DNA of 64,000 nt, taken from contig OX030955.1 in assembly GCA_943735955.1 (NCBI GenBank), forward strand, positions 11,913,220-11,977,219, given 5' to 3'. A program made the position numbers and the translations under genes. Of the stretch, positions 1 through 7,955 are shown one piece after another (the first letter of the stretch is position 1; the number at the start of each line of letters is the position of its first letter). Source of the DNA: Piscicola geometra. Its lineage: Eukaryota; Annelida; Clitellata; Hirudinida; Piscicolidae. Under the pieces are notes generated by a model. The model was given only the letters and a program-made list of their open reading frames with translations, made no database searches and had not been told where the DNA came from.

Positions 1-612
1 TTCTATATATCGAGTCAAAAGAATCATGTGGATTAAAAATAAGAAGATATACTATTTAGAAATGACATGTGTGAACATGCATTCAGTCAGTCAAGGGCTC
101 TTACAAAGAGGCAAGCAAGGATAGAATCCACTTTTGTTGATTGAAAGTAACATGTAAAAGTATAAATTTTATAAAATCAAAATAACTCACCTTTCGACTG
201 TTTACAAAAACTTCATCTCAATCAAGTATGTAGAAGGCAAAAACTGCCTAAAAACTATTAGATTGGCATAAACGCACCAAGAAAGAAGTTGTGATTTTCT
301 TTTAATCAAAAAATATCTATCAATCAAATATATATGAAAAATGTTTTAAAAGGTTGCAAATGTCAAGAGATTCAATCTGATGTCATGAGAGAGCAGGAGG
401 GCAGACAGGCATAAAGACCTAAGGGAAATAATATATACTCTTGACTATATGTTCTTATTATAGGATGAAAATGTAATTTTTTTTATTATCCAAATAACTC
501 ACTAATACTAACTATATTGAAATTATTATTTTTAGTCGCCAGAGAGCCAAAAATAGCAATAAATAAAATAACAACTGACCGAATGAGAAGGGAGGATGCT
601 TCTTTTTCTTTA

Positions 613-672
613 CACCACCACCACCAACAGCAACAACAACAACAACAGCAACAACAACAACAACAGCAGCAA
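613..672. repeat. CAN-triplet microsatellite downstream of H3
   Basis: Twenty consecutive triplets, CAC x4 followed by CAA/CAG x16, lie about 45 bp beyond the 3' end of the H3 transcript. All twelve copies look identical in length. Read on the + strand it gives a His/Gln run and on the - strand Cys or Leu runs; none of these readings is convincing as a protein. Confidence 0.9.
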
Positions 673-715
673 CGAAGAAACAACAACAAAGTTTATTTCT
701 TTTTTGAGCATTGGT

Positions 716-729
716 GGCTCTGAAGAGCC
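716..729 (-). terminator. H3 3' hairpin, damaged copy
   Basis: In mRNA sense this reads GGCTCTTCAGAGCC, 14 nt. The other eleven H3 copies have the 16-nt canonical GGCTCTTTTCAGAGCC. Two T residues of the loop are missing, leaving either a 6-bp stem with a 2-nt loop or a 5-bp stem with a 4-nt loop. SLBP recognises a 6-bp stem with a 4-nt loop, so processing of this mRNA may be impaired. Confidence 0.93.
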
Positions 730-765
730 GTTTTGTGGTGCAAGTTAAGTGATGAGCATTTCTTC

Positions 766-1188
<423 letters not shown>

Positions 1189-1200
1189 TTAGATTAGAAA

Positions 1201-1218
1201 GAAATTTCAAGAAATTTC
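1201..1218. promoter_or_regulatory. Heat-shock-element-like sequence in the H3 leader
   Basis: GAAATTTCAAGAAATTTC fits GAAnnTTCnnGAAnnTTC, four alternating pentamers as in a consensus heat shock factor site. It lies between the H3 TATA box and the H3 start codon, close to or just inside the expected 5' UTR. Function is inferred from the consensus only; low-complexity AT-rich sequence could produce it by chance. Present in all units. Confidence 0.4.
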
Positions 1219-1252
1219 AATATTCGCAAATAACCTAGCGATGACAAAGCTC

Positions 1253-1260
1253 TATTTATA
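1253..1260 (-). promoter_or_regulatory. H3 TATA box
   Basis: TATAAATA on the minus strand, 77-84 bp upstream of the H3 ATG. This places the transcript start near 1225 and gives a short leader of about 50 nt. Confidence 0.8.
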
Positions 1261-1496
1261 CTAAACGAGTTTAGTCACATTCTAATGCTTCCATCTCATT
1301 GGCTAGCTTTTTGCACAAAAGTTTTACATCCAATAAGAATTTTCTATTAAAATTTGACTAAAGTCGTTTTGTGCGAAATCTCACAACCAATGAGAAATCT
1401 TTATTGAAATTTGACTAAAGTCGTTTCGAGCAAGAAGTTAGTCAAATCTCACAGCCAATAAGAGATCTTTATTCAAATTTGACTAAAGTCGTTTCG

Positions 1497-1505
1497 TATA
1501 TAAAG
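1497..1505 (+). promoter_or_regulatory. H4 TATA box
   Basis: TATATAAAG, 67 bp upstream of the H4 ATG and 5 bp after the last GACTAAAGTCG element. The same TATATAAAG is used at H2A (3063-3071). Confidence 0.85.
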
Positions 1506-1554
1506 ACATTGATTGCGAGCCTAGGCATTTGATATTTCTCTCTATTTGCACTAA

Positions 1555-1875
<321 letters not shown>

Positions 1876-1912
1876 GTCTCTTTCATCTATCCATCCATCC
1901 ATCCTCACAAAC

Positions 1913-1928
1913 GGTCCTTTTCAGGACC
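1913..1928 (+). terminator. H4 3' histone hairpin
   Basis: GGTCCTTTTCAGGACC: a 6-bp stem with a TTTC loop, flanked by AAAC and ACAA and followed by a purine-rich stretch suited to U7 snRNP pairing. Relative to the other three genes (GGCTCT/AGAGCC), the third and fourth stem pairs are exchanged with matching changes on both arms, so pairing is preserved. Confidence 0.95.
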
Positions 1929-2307
1929 ACAATTTCGAAAAAACAAAAATAACTTTTGTCCTTTACCTCTCATATGAAAGAAAATTATTCTTCTTATTAA
2001 TGGCTTAATATTCTTGATTGATTGATTGAGTGAATTTTTGTTCAATAATAAAAAATGGAATCTCTCAAGTACATAATCATTATTATTATCATGTCTATTC
2101 TTGATTTAGTGGACTTTTTTTAAATAATTAAAAACTTTATTAAATTGAATCTTTATTAAAAGTAAAAATATACATTTTCGGAGAGTTCAATTTTCAATTC
2201 ATCTAATCAATTAAGCATTTCATTAGTGGTGCCGTTAAGAGAGGTGCAGGCTAATATTAAATGAATAATCAACAAAGTGTCTATTTTTTCGTTTTTTGAC
2301 ATTTGGT
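1929..2307. other. AT-rich gap between the convergent H4 and H2B 3' ends
   Basis: About 380 bp with no supported gene. It holds the cleavage regions of the two convergent transcripts. The GATT tetranucleotide run near 2016-2028 is the most length-variable site in the array: +5 bp (ACATT) in units 3, 5 and 7, and -12 bp in units 10 and 11. Position 2227 is T in units 1-2 and C in the rest. Confidence 0.9.
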
Positions 2308-2323
2308 GGCTCTGAAAAGAGCC
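2308..2323 (-). terminator. H2B 3' histone hairpin
   Basis: In mRNA sense GGCTCTTTTCAGAGCC, the canonical 16-nt hairpin with ACCA after it, 38 bp past the H2B stop codon, followed by an A-rich downstream element. Confidence 0.95.
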
Positions 2324-2361
2324 TTTTGATGAATGTTTAATAGTGAGGTAGTAGCAGATTT

Positions 2362-2733
2362 CTACTTGGAGCTGGTGTACTTGGTGACGGCCTTGGTTCC
2401 TTCGCTTACAGCGTGCTTCGCCAACTCACCAGGCAGCAGGAGTCGAACGGCTGTTTGAATTTCCCTAGACGTGATGGTCGAGCGCTTGTTGTAGTGCGCC
2501 AGTCTAGACGCCTCAGCAGCGATTCTCTCGAAGATGTCGTTCACGAAAGAGTTCATGATCGACATAGCCTTGCCGCTGATGCCGGTGTCGGGGTGCACTT
2601 GCTTGAGCACCTTGTAGATGTAAATGAAGTAGGACTCCTTTCGCCTCTTCTTCTGCTTCTTATCGGCATTTCTGACCGCCTTCGCCTTACTCGCGGCCTT
2701 CTTGGCTCCCTTACTGGCTGGTTTGGGTGGCAT
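2362..2733 (-). CDS. H2B: Histone H2B, unit 1
   Basis: Core histone of 123 residues that dimerises with H2A. A Lys/Ala-rich N-tail (about 1-32) leads into the HBR basic stretch [10 protein letters not shown] and then the histone fold. The C-terminal helix ends AVTKYTSSK; Lys118 corresponds to the monoubiquitination site. Two residues differ from the usual animal sequence: Phe36 in SYFIYIYK, where Ala, Ser or similar is usual, and Gly54 in GISGKAM, where Ser is usual. The gene is intronless and divergent from H2A across 426 bp; its TATAAATA box is 87-94 bp upstream of the ATG. The 3' end is convergent with H4. Confidence 0.98.
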   Translation of the reverse strand: MPPKPASKGAKKAASKAKAVRNADKKQKKRRKESYFIYIYKVLKQVHPDTGISGKAMSIMNSFVNDIFERIAAEASRLAHYNKRSTITSREIQTAVRLLLPGELAKHAVSEGTKAVTKYTSSK

Positions 2734-2781
2734 GCTTGTTGACTAATTGACTGACTAACTGACCGACTGAGAATGAGAATA

Positions 2782-2795
2782 TGTGAAATTTCACA
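2782..2795. promoter_or_regulatory. 14-bp perfect palindrome in the H2B leader
   Basis: TGTGAAATTTCACA is its own reverse complement. Its GAAATTTC core is the one repeated in the H3 leader, so both minus-strand genes share this short element near their expected starts. Confidence 0.6.
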
Positions 2796-2819
2796 AATGC
2801 AGAGTCGACGTCTTGCTAC

Positions 2820-2827
2820 TATTTATA
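2820..2827 (-). promoter_or_regulatory. H2B TATA box
   Basis: TATAAATA on the minus strand, identical to the H3 TATA box, 87-94 bp upstream of the H2B ATG. Confidence 0.8.
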
Positions 2828-2871
2828 CGGAAAGCGATCTCGCCACTTTAGTCAAGTTATCACGTGAGCAA

Positions 2872-3054
2872 TTGACTAAAGTTACTCAGCCAATTAGAGC
2901 CGACGTTCGAAAGTTTGACTAAAGTGAAATAGACGAATGGCGGTTGATATTTCAAATTTGACTAAAGTCAAATCGACGAACGGCGGTTGAGACAACAAAG
3001 TTGACTAAAGTGAAATCGACGAATGGCAGTAGAGATTTCAAATTTGACTAAAGT
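2872..3054 (+). repeat. Five TTGACTAAAGT copies at 43-bp intervals
   Basis: Start positions 2872, 2915, 2958, 3001 and 3044. The 11-mer is unchanged in all five, while the 32 bp between copies differ, most in the first interval. The motif is therefore better preserved than the repeat that carries it, which points to selection on the motif. Confidence 0.92.
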
Positions 3055-3062
3055 CACTTTTG

Positions 3063-3071
3063 TATATAAAG
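3063..3071 (+). promoter_or_regulatory. H2A TATA box
   Basis: TATATAAAG, 97 bp upstream of the H2A ATG and 8 bp after the last TTGACTAAAGT copy, matching the arrangement at H4. Confidence 0.85.
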
Positions 3072-3159
3072 GAGCTTTCAAATTTAACTCGACATAACTA
3101 CCGATCTCCATTCCATTAGATTTTACATTTCTTAGTAGTCAACGTCATCAGTCATCAGC

Positions 3160-3564
3160 ATGTCTGGCAGAGGTAAAGGCGGCAAAGTGAAGGGAAAGTC
3201 AAAGACTAGGTCGAGTCGTGCGGGACTGCAATTCCCGGTCGGAAGAATTCACAGACTTCTTCGCAAAGGCAACTACGCCGAAAGAATCGGTGCAGGCGCG
3301 CCAGTCTACTTGGCCGCCGTGATGGAGTACTTGGCGGCTGAGGTACTCGAGTTGGCGGGCAACGCCGCGCGTGACAACAAGAAGACGAGAATCATTCCTC
3401 GTCACTTGCAACTAGCCATCAGGAACGACGAAGAGTTGAACAAACTTTTGTCCGGCGTCACGATCGCCCAAGGTGGTGTCTTGCCAAACATCCAGGCGGT
3501 TCTGCTGCCCAAGAAGACCGCTACAACTGGTGGAGGAGGCAGCCAGGCTGTTTCCAGTCAGTAA
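3160..3564 (+). CDS. H2A: Histone H2A with Gly/Ser/Gln C-tail, unit 1
   Basis: Core histone of 134 residues, partner of H2B. The N-tail [16 protein letters not shown] and the histone fold are those of replication-type H2A, including the acidic patch ([10 protein letters not shown] and NDEEL) and the docking domain ending in VLLPKKT. The tail after KKT (residues 121-134) is unusual: [14 protein letters not shown], with no basic residues and two SQ dipeptides, one at the very end. SQ is the ATM/ATR-type phosphorylation dipeptide of H2A.X, where SQ[E/D]-hydrophobic is usual, and Drosophila H2Av ends SQAY. The gene is intronless, with the start codon after ATCAGC and a hairpin 41 bp past the stop. 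Confidence 0.98.
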   Translation: MSGRGKGGKVKGKSKTRSSRAGLQFPVGRIHRLLRKGNYAERIGAGAPVYLAAVMEYLAAEVLELAGNAARDNKKTRIIPRHLQLAIRNDEELNKLLSGVTIAQGGVLPNIQAVLLPKKTATTGGGGSQAVSSQ

Positions 3565-3605
3565 CGGATTCTGCTTGCTTCTTTACCAGCGAACAACTTC
3601 AAAAC

Positions 3606-3621
3606 GGCTCTTTTCAGAGCC
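3606..3621 (+). terminator. H2A 3' histone hairpin
   Basis: Canonical GGCTCTTTTCAGAGCC preceded by CAAAAC and followed by ACCCA, then the purine-rich CGAAAAATAAAAAAGA as candidate downstream element. Confidence 0.97.
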
Positions 3622-3824
3622 ACCCAATCTCGAAAAATAAAAAAGACTCTATGTTGTTGTTGTTTACTAAAGTAATGTAAACATTTTATTATTCTTTTTT
3701 CTTGTTGTCGTCGTTTTCCATTTCGGCTTTATATCCGTCCATAAGCAGTATCAGCATCAAGGCGTCTACACTTTTCATAAATTCGGCTTTTTCATTATTT
3801 CTAACAAAGTCGCTTGAGATTGAT

Positions 3825-3847
3825 TATATAAAAGGAAATTCCTTTTA
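3825..3847. other. TATA-like box overlapping a 19-bp palindrome
   Basis: TATATAAAAGG (3825-3835) overlaps a perfect hairpin with 9-bp arms and one central A (3829-3847). The TATA resembles those of H4 and H2A. It could start a short transcript or fold as a hairpin, but no gene follows that I can recognise. Confidence 0.35.
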
Positions 3848-4214
3848 GAAGGAGGAAAGTACTATAATTGTGAAAACGTAATTGAACCTAGCAGGCTAGA
3901 GGGTATCAAGGCATCTTTAGGCAACTATCATATTATATTCATTCATATTTCTACCTACTGTTTCGAGTTATCTTCGTGGTGACTCAAAAACAAACGGCAT
4001 AATAATAATAATAATAGATGTGTCTATAAAAGTAGTATGGCCCTCAATGCCTCTACTCCTTTCATCATTTGTGATAAATAAAGCTTGTAAAAGACTCACT
4101 TCAAATCAAATAAATTCCAAATTTAGAAAAAGTATGCTTTTCTATCTATTCAACAATCTCATGTTGTATACACTTAATTAAATATTTCACAAAGTTTGAA
4201 TTTTAAGTGTAATC

Positions 4215-4226
4215 TTTAGTCGCCAG
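4215..4226. repeat. TTTAGTCGCCAG element, spacer copy
   Basis: The 12-mer TTTAGTCGCCAG followed by a G-rich stretch and CAAAAA recurs at 531-542 (and at the same place in each later unit), where GAGAGCCAAAAA follows. On the minus strand it contains GACTAAA, the core of the promoter motif. Confidence 0.5.
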
Positions 4227-4349
4227 GGGGACAAAAAACTGAAATTTATAAGGGTTTTTTCTTTGATTATTTATAAAATCATGAAATTTAGATGAAGTGC
4301 ATAATAACAACAAAAATATTAACAGCAATAGAGCCATGGCAGTTTCAGT

Positions 4350-4370
4350 CTGCCTGCCTGCCTGCCTGCC
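4350..4370. repeat. (TGCC)n tetranucleotide array
   Basis: Five TGCC repeats with further TCC/TGCC-like sequence after them to about 4398. It is the reverse complement of the CAGG array at 5334-5356, so the two could pair across about 0.95 kb. Confidence 0.9.
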
Positions 4371-4888
4371 TTCCTCCCTGCCAGCTAGCCTCTGCCTGCA
4401 CACCTATATCTATTCAATATGTAGTAGCATTAGAAGAAGGCTTTCAATTTGAAGGCAGAATGCATTTATTATTAATATTAATTTCCATTTGGATTATTAA
4501 TATTCACACAATATTCTTCTTTTTTTTCTATTCATCTACTATGCTTTCATAGGCACTCCAAAGGCTGCCTTCCAACATAAGGCAATTGCTCACACTCAGA
4601 CTGGCACTGCTTTGTAATTATATTTATTGTCTTCATTAATGTTCAAGATGAGAGCTAGATTGCTATTATTAGTATTTATGAACTGCAAAAAAAATTCATT
4701 TGAAATGTTCAAGTAGATAGAAAGAAAAAAAGATTGAATGTAAATGCCATCAGGCAGAAGCAAGTGCAAGAAAGAAGACAAGAAAGAGTCACTCTATAGC
4801 AGCATTTGTAGCTACTCTTTAGCTTGGTATTTCTCATAAACAGTCAAAAGCCTACTCATGCCATGACAGTAAAACATCTTGGATGTAT

Positions 4889-4908
4889 CTTGTATGTATG
4901 TATGTATG
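4889..4908. repeat. (TGTA)n tetranucleotide array
   Basis: Short run of TGTA repeats of the same length in every unit. No function visible. Confidence 0.8.
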
Positions 4909-4924
4909 AGAATGTAGAAGGTAT

Positions 4925-4942
4925 TAGTTCTTGAAAGAACTA
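4925..4942. other. 18-bp palindrome with GTTCTTTCAA echoes
   Basis: TAGTTCTTGAAAGAACTA is two 8-nt arms around GA. Related half-sites (GTTCTTTCAA) recur at about 5032 and 5075. It may be a dimeric protein site or a hairpin; no gene is attached to it. Confidence 0.4.
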
Positions 4943-5056
4943 GTTTTAGCTCTAAAGAAACAAGCATCGGATTCTTTTTTCATTTAATTAGACTTATTAA
5001 AAAGCTAATTTTTAATTTCCTTATAACTCTAGTTCTTTCAAATCTCGGTCTTTTCG

Positions 5057-5068
5057 TTGGCGCCAAAA
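5057..5068. promoter_or_regulatory. E2F-like site in the spacer
   Basis: TTGGCGCCAAAA contains the palindrome TTGGCGCCAA, which fits the E2F/DP consensus TTTSSCGC read on the minus strand. E2F drives S-phase genes, which suits a histone locus, but the site is about 1.25 kb from the nearest histone 3' end and far from any histone promoter. Confidence 0.4.
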
Positions 5069-5333
5069 CGCTTTGTTCTTTCAAGTTTATAAACAAAGCC
5101 TTTAAACACCCTTCATTTTGACTTTTAAACGCAATTCTTTTGCCTAAATTTATTAACTTACATTTATATAAGAAAAAGAAGAGTAGAAGGATGATAAGGA
5201 GACATTTTCTTTTATTCCATAAGTACCTTCAAACCATGCCAATTAAAAATTTCTAAATGATGATGAAGCATTAAAGTGTTATGAGGTGAAATCTTATGAG
5301 ATAGGTGAGCAGTCAGTCAGACAGGCAGACAGA

Positions 5334-5356
5334 CAGGCAGGCAGGCAGGCAGGCAG
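5334..5356. repeat. (CAGG)n tetranucleotide array
   Basis: Pure CAGG run inside a longer CAGT/CAGA/CAGG-rich stretch (about 5309-5384). Its length is constant except in unit 8 (44507-44533), which has one extra repeat. Confidence 0.9.
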
Positions 5357-5544
5357 CAGACAGGCACTCAGTCAGTCAGTGAGGCAACAAGACCTAGTCA
5401 TTAAGCAAAATTTGGGAATTTGAGTAAAAGACCAAAAGAAAAACTTATAAAAACATTTAAAACTCACTTGCTGCTTCAGAGGAGAAGGTGAGCAAGAGAT
5501 TATGAGCCTTATCAATATCTCTATAGATAGTTGCCAAAAATGAC

Positions 5545-5552
5545 ATGCAAAT
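5545..5552 (+). promoter_or_regulatory. Octamer ATGCAAAT
   Basis: Exact match to the POU/Oct octamer known from vertebrate H2B promoters. Here it lies in the spacer and not beside H2B, so a role is doubtful; it also overlaps the ATG of the speculative minus-strand reading frame. Confidence 0.25.
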
Positions 5553-6307
5553 AGTAATAAAAACTAAAAAGTAGAAGAAACATTCTATTTAATTCTATAT
5601 ATCGAGTCAAAAGAATCATGTGGATTAAAAATAAGAAGATATACTATTTAGAAATGACATGTGTGAACATGCATTCAGTCAGTCAAGGGCTCTTACAAAG
5701 AGGCAAGCAAGGATAGAATCCACTTTTGTTGATTGAAAGTAACATGTAAAAGTATAAATTTTATAAAATCAAAATAACTCACCTTTCGACTGTTTACAAA
5801 AACTTCATCTCAATCAAGTATGTAGAAGGCAAAAACTGCCTAAAAACTATTAGATTGGCATAAACGCACCAAGAAAGAAGTTGTGATTTTCTTTTAATCA
5901 AAAAATATCTATCAATCAAATATATATGAAAAATGTTTTAAAAGGTTGCAAATGTCAAGAGATTCAATCTGATGTCATGAGAGAGCAGGAGGGCAGACAG
6001 GCATAAAGACCTAAGGGAAATAATATATACTCTTGACTATATGTTCTTATTATAGGATGAAAATGTAATTTTTTTTATTATCCAAATAACTCACTAATAC
6101 TAACTATATTGAAATTATTATTTTTAGTCGCCAGAGAGCCAAAAATAGCAATAAATAAAATAACAACTGACCGAATGAGAAGGGAGGATGCTTCTTTTTC
6201 TTTACACCACCACCACCAACAGCAACAACAACAACAACAGCAACAACAACAACAACAGCAGCAACGAAGAAACAACAACAAAGTTTATTTCTTTTTTGAG
6301 CATTGGT

Positions 6308-6323
6308 GGCTCTGAAAAGAGCC
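6308..6323 (-). terminator. H3 3' histone hairpin, unit 2
   Basis: Intact GGCTCTTTTCAGAGCC in mRNA sense, with AAAAC before and ACCAA after, 36 bp past the H3 stop. It is the reference for the damaged unit-1 copy. Confidence 0.97.
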
Positions 6324-6359
6324 GTTTTGTGGTGCAAGTTAAGTGATGAGCATTTCTTC

Positions 6360-7469
<1,110 letters not shown>

Positions 7470-7506
7470 GTCTCTTTCATCTATCCATCCATCCATCCTC
7501 ACAAAC

Positions 7507-7522
7507 GGTCCTTTTCAGGACC
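7507..7522 (+). terminator. H4 3' hairpin, unit 2
   Basis: GGTCCTTTTCAGGACC, the H4-specific stem. Confidence 0.95.
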
Positions 7523-7901
7523 ACAATTTCGAAAAAACAAAAATAACTTTTGTCCTTTACCTCTCATATGAAAGAAAATTATTCTTCTTATTAATGGCTT
7601 AATATTCTTGATTGATTGATTGAGTGAATTTTTGTTCAATAATAAAAAATGGAATCTCTCAAGTACATAATCATTATTATTATCATGTCTATTCTTGATT
7701 TAGTGGACTTTTTTTAAATAATTAAAAACTTTATTAAATTGAATCTTTATTAAAAGTAAAAATATACATTTTCGGAGAGTTCAATTTTCAATTCATCTAA
7801 TCAATTAAGCATTTCATTAGTGGTGCCGTTAAGAGAGGTGCAGGCTAATATTAAATGAATAATCAACAAAGTGTCTATTTTTTCGTTTTTTGACATTTGG
7901 T

Positions 7902-7917
7902 GGCTCTGAAAAGAGCC
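7902..7917 (-). terminator. H2B 3' hairpin, unit 2
   Basis: Canonical hairpin on the minus strand. Confidence 0.95.
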
Positions 7918-7955
7918 TTTTGATGAATGTTTAATAGTGAGGTAGTAGCAGATTT

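Larger units (their letters stand above)
2734..3159. promoter_or_regulatory. Bidirectional H2B/H2A promoter with 43-bp phased repeats, unit 1
   Basis: TTGACTAAAGT starts at 2872, 2915, 2958, 3001 and 3044, exactly 43 bp apart each time, with an inverted copy at 2845-2855. The last three intervals also share a second block, roughly AAATMGACGAAYGGCRGTWGA. One CCAAT box lies at 2890-2894 and a CACGTG E-box at 2861-2866. TATA boxes: TATAAATA for H2B (2820-2827, - strand) and TATATAAAG for H2A (3063-3071). The perfect palindrome TGTGAAATTTCACA lies in the H2B leader (2782-2795). The strict spacing, about four helical turns, suggests co-aligned binding of one factor; the factor is unknown. Confidence 0.88.
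4980..5546 (-). other. Possible two-exon reading frame, speculative
   Basis: On the minus strand an ATG at 5546-5544 opens 26 codons (MSFLATIYRDIDK and on), ending at a good splice donor CAA|GTGAGT (exon end 5468). The exon is preceded by a pyrimidine-rich acceptor ending TTTTTAG (exon start 5563). An acceptor TTTAG|GC (exon start 5143) continues in the same phase for 53 more codons, including KEQSVLAPTKRPRF, to a stop at 4980-4982. A noncoding upstream exon could end at AAG|GTGAGT (191 in unit 1, 5783 in unit 2). A minus-strand AATAAA lies at 4623-4628. The product would be 80 residues and resembles nothing I know. Chance is a real alternative, since no transcript data or comparison is available. 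Confidence 0.2.
3622..6307. other. Long AT-rich spacer 1, from H2A to the next H3
   Basis: About 2.69 kb with no recognised histone, RNA gene or transposon. It holds tetranucleotide arrays, two notable palindromes, an E2F-like site, an exact octamer and a possible spliced minus-strand gene, listed separately. H1 would be expected here in many animal histone repeats, but no Lys/Ala/Pro-rich or winged-helix reading frame is present. Confidence 0.85.

Noticed and set aside
517..723. Plus-strand reading frame with four His and sixteen Gln codons
   Set aside because: It exists because of the CAN microsatellite, has no good start codon and ends within the H3 hairpin. Repeat-driven open frames are not evidence of a gene.
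4025..4085. TATAAAAG followed by a 14-codon frame (MALNASTPFIICDK) and AATAAA
   Set aside because: The TATA-like box is only about 12 bp before the ATG, too close to be its promoter, and the frame is too short to support; type-B units change it by one residue.
4203..4552. Overlapping open frames with Cys/Leu/Pro or Gly/Arg/Gln periodic sequence
   Set aside because: They arise from the TGCC array and lie in low-complexity sequence.
4596..4781. 61-codon minus-strand frame ending NKYNYKAVPV
   Set aside because: A good TTTTTTTTGCAG acceptor lies inside it, so it might be an exon, but no matching upstream donor in phase was found and the A/G difference at 4728 falls in its low-complexity half. 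Not enough to call.
4797..4956. 51-codon minus-strand frame containing MFYCHGMSRLLTVYEKYQAK
   Set aside because: Of a length expected by chance across six frames of a 2.7-kb spacer, and half of it is the TGTA microsatellite.
3622..6307. Linker histone H1 in the spacer
   Set aside because: Looked for because H1 often completes the histone repeat. No winged-helix or Lys/Ala/Pro-rich frame and no fifth histone hairpin is present.
3622..6307. 5S rRNA, tRNA or snRNA genes linked to the histone repeat
   Set aside because: Some arthropods link 5S to histones, but no 5S-like sequence, GGTTCGANTCC-type B box or snRNA signature was seen.
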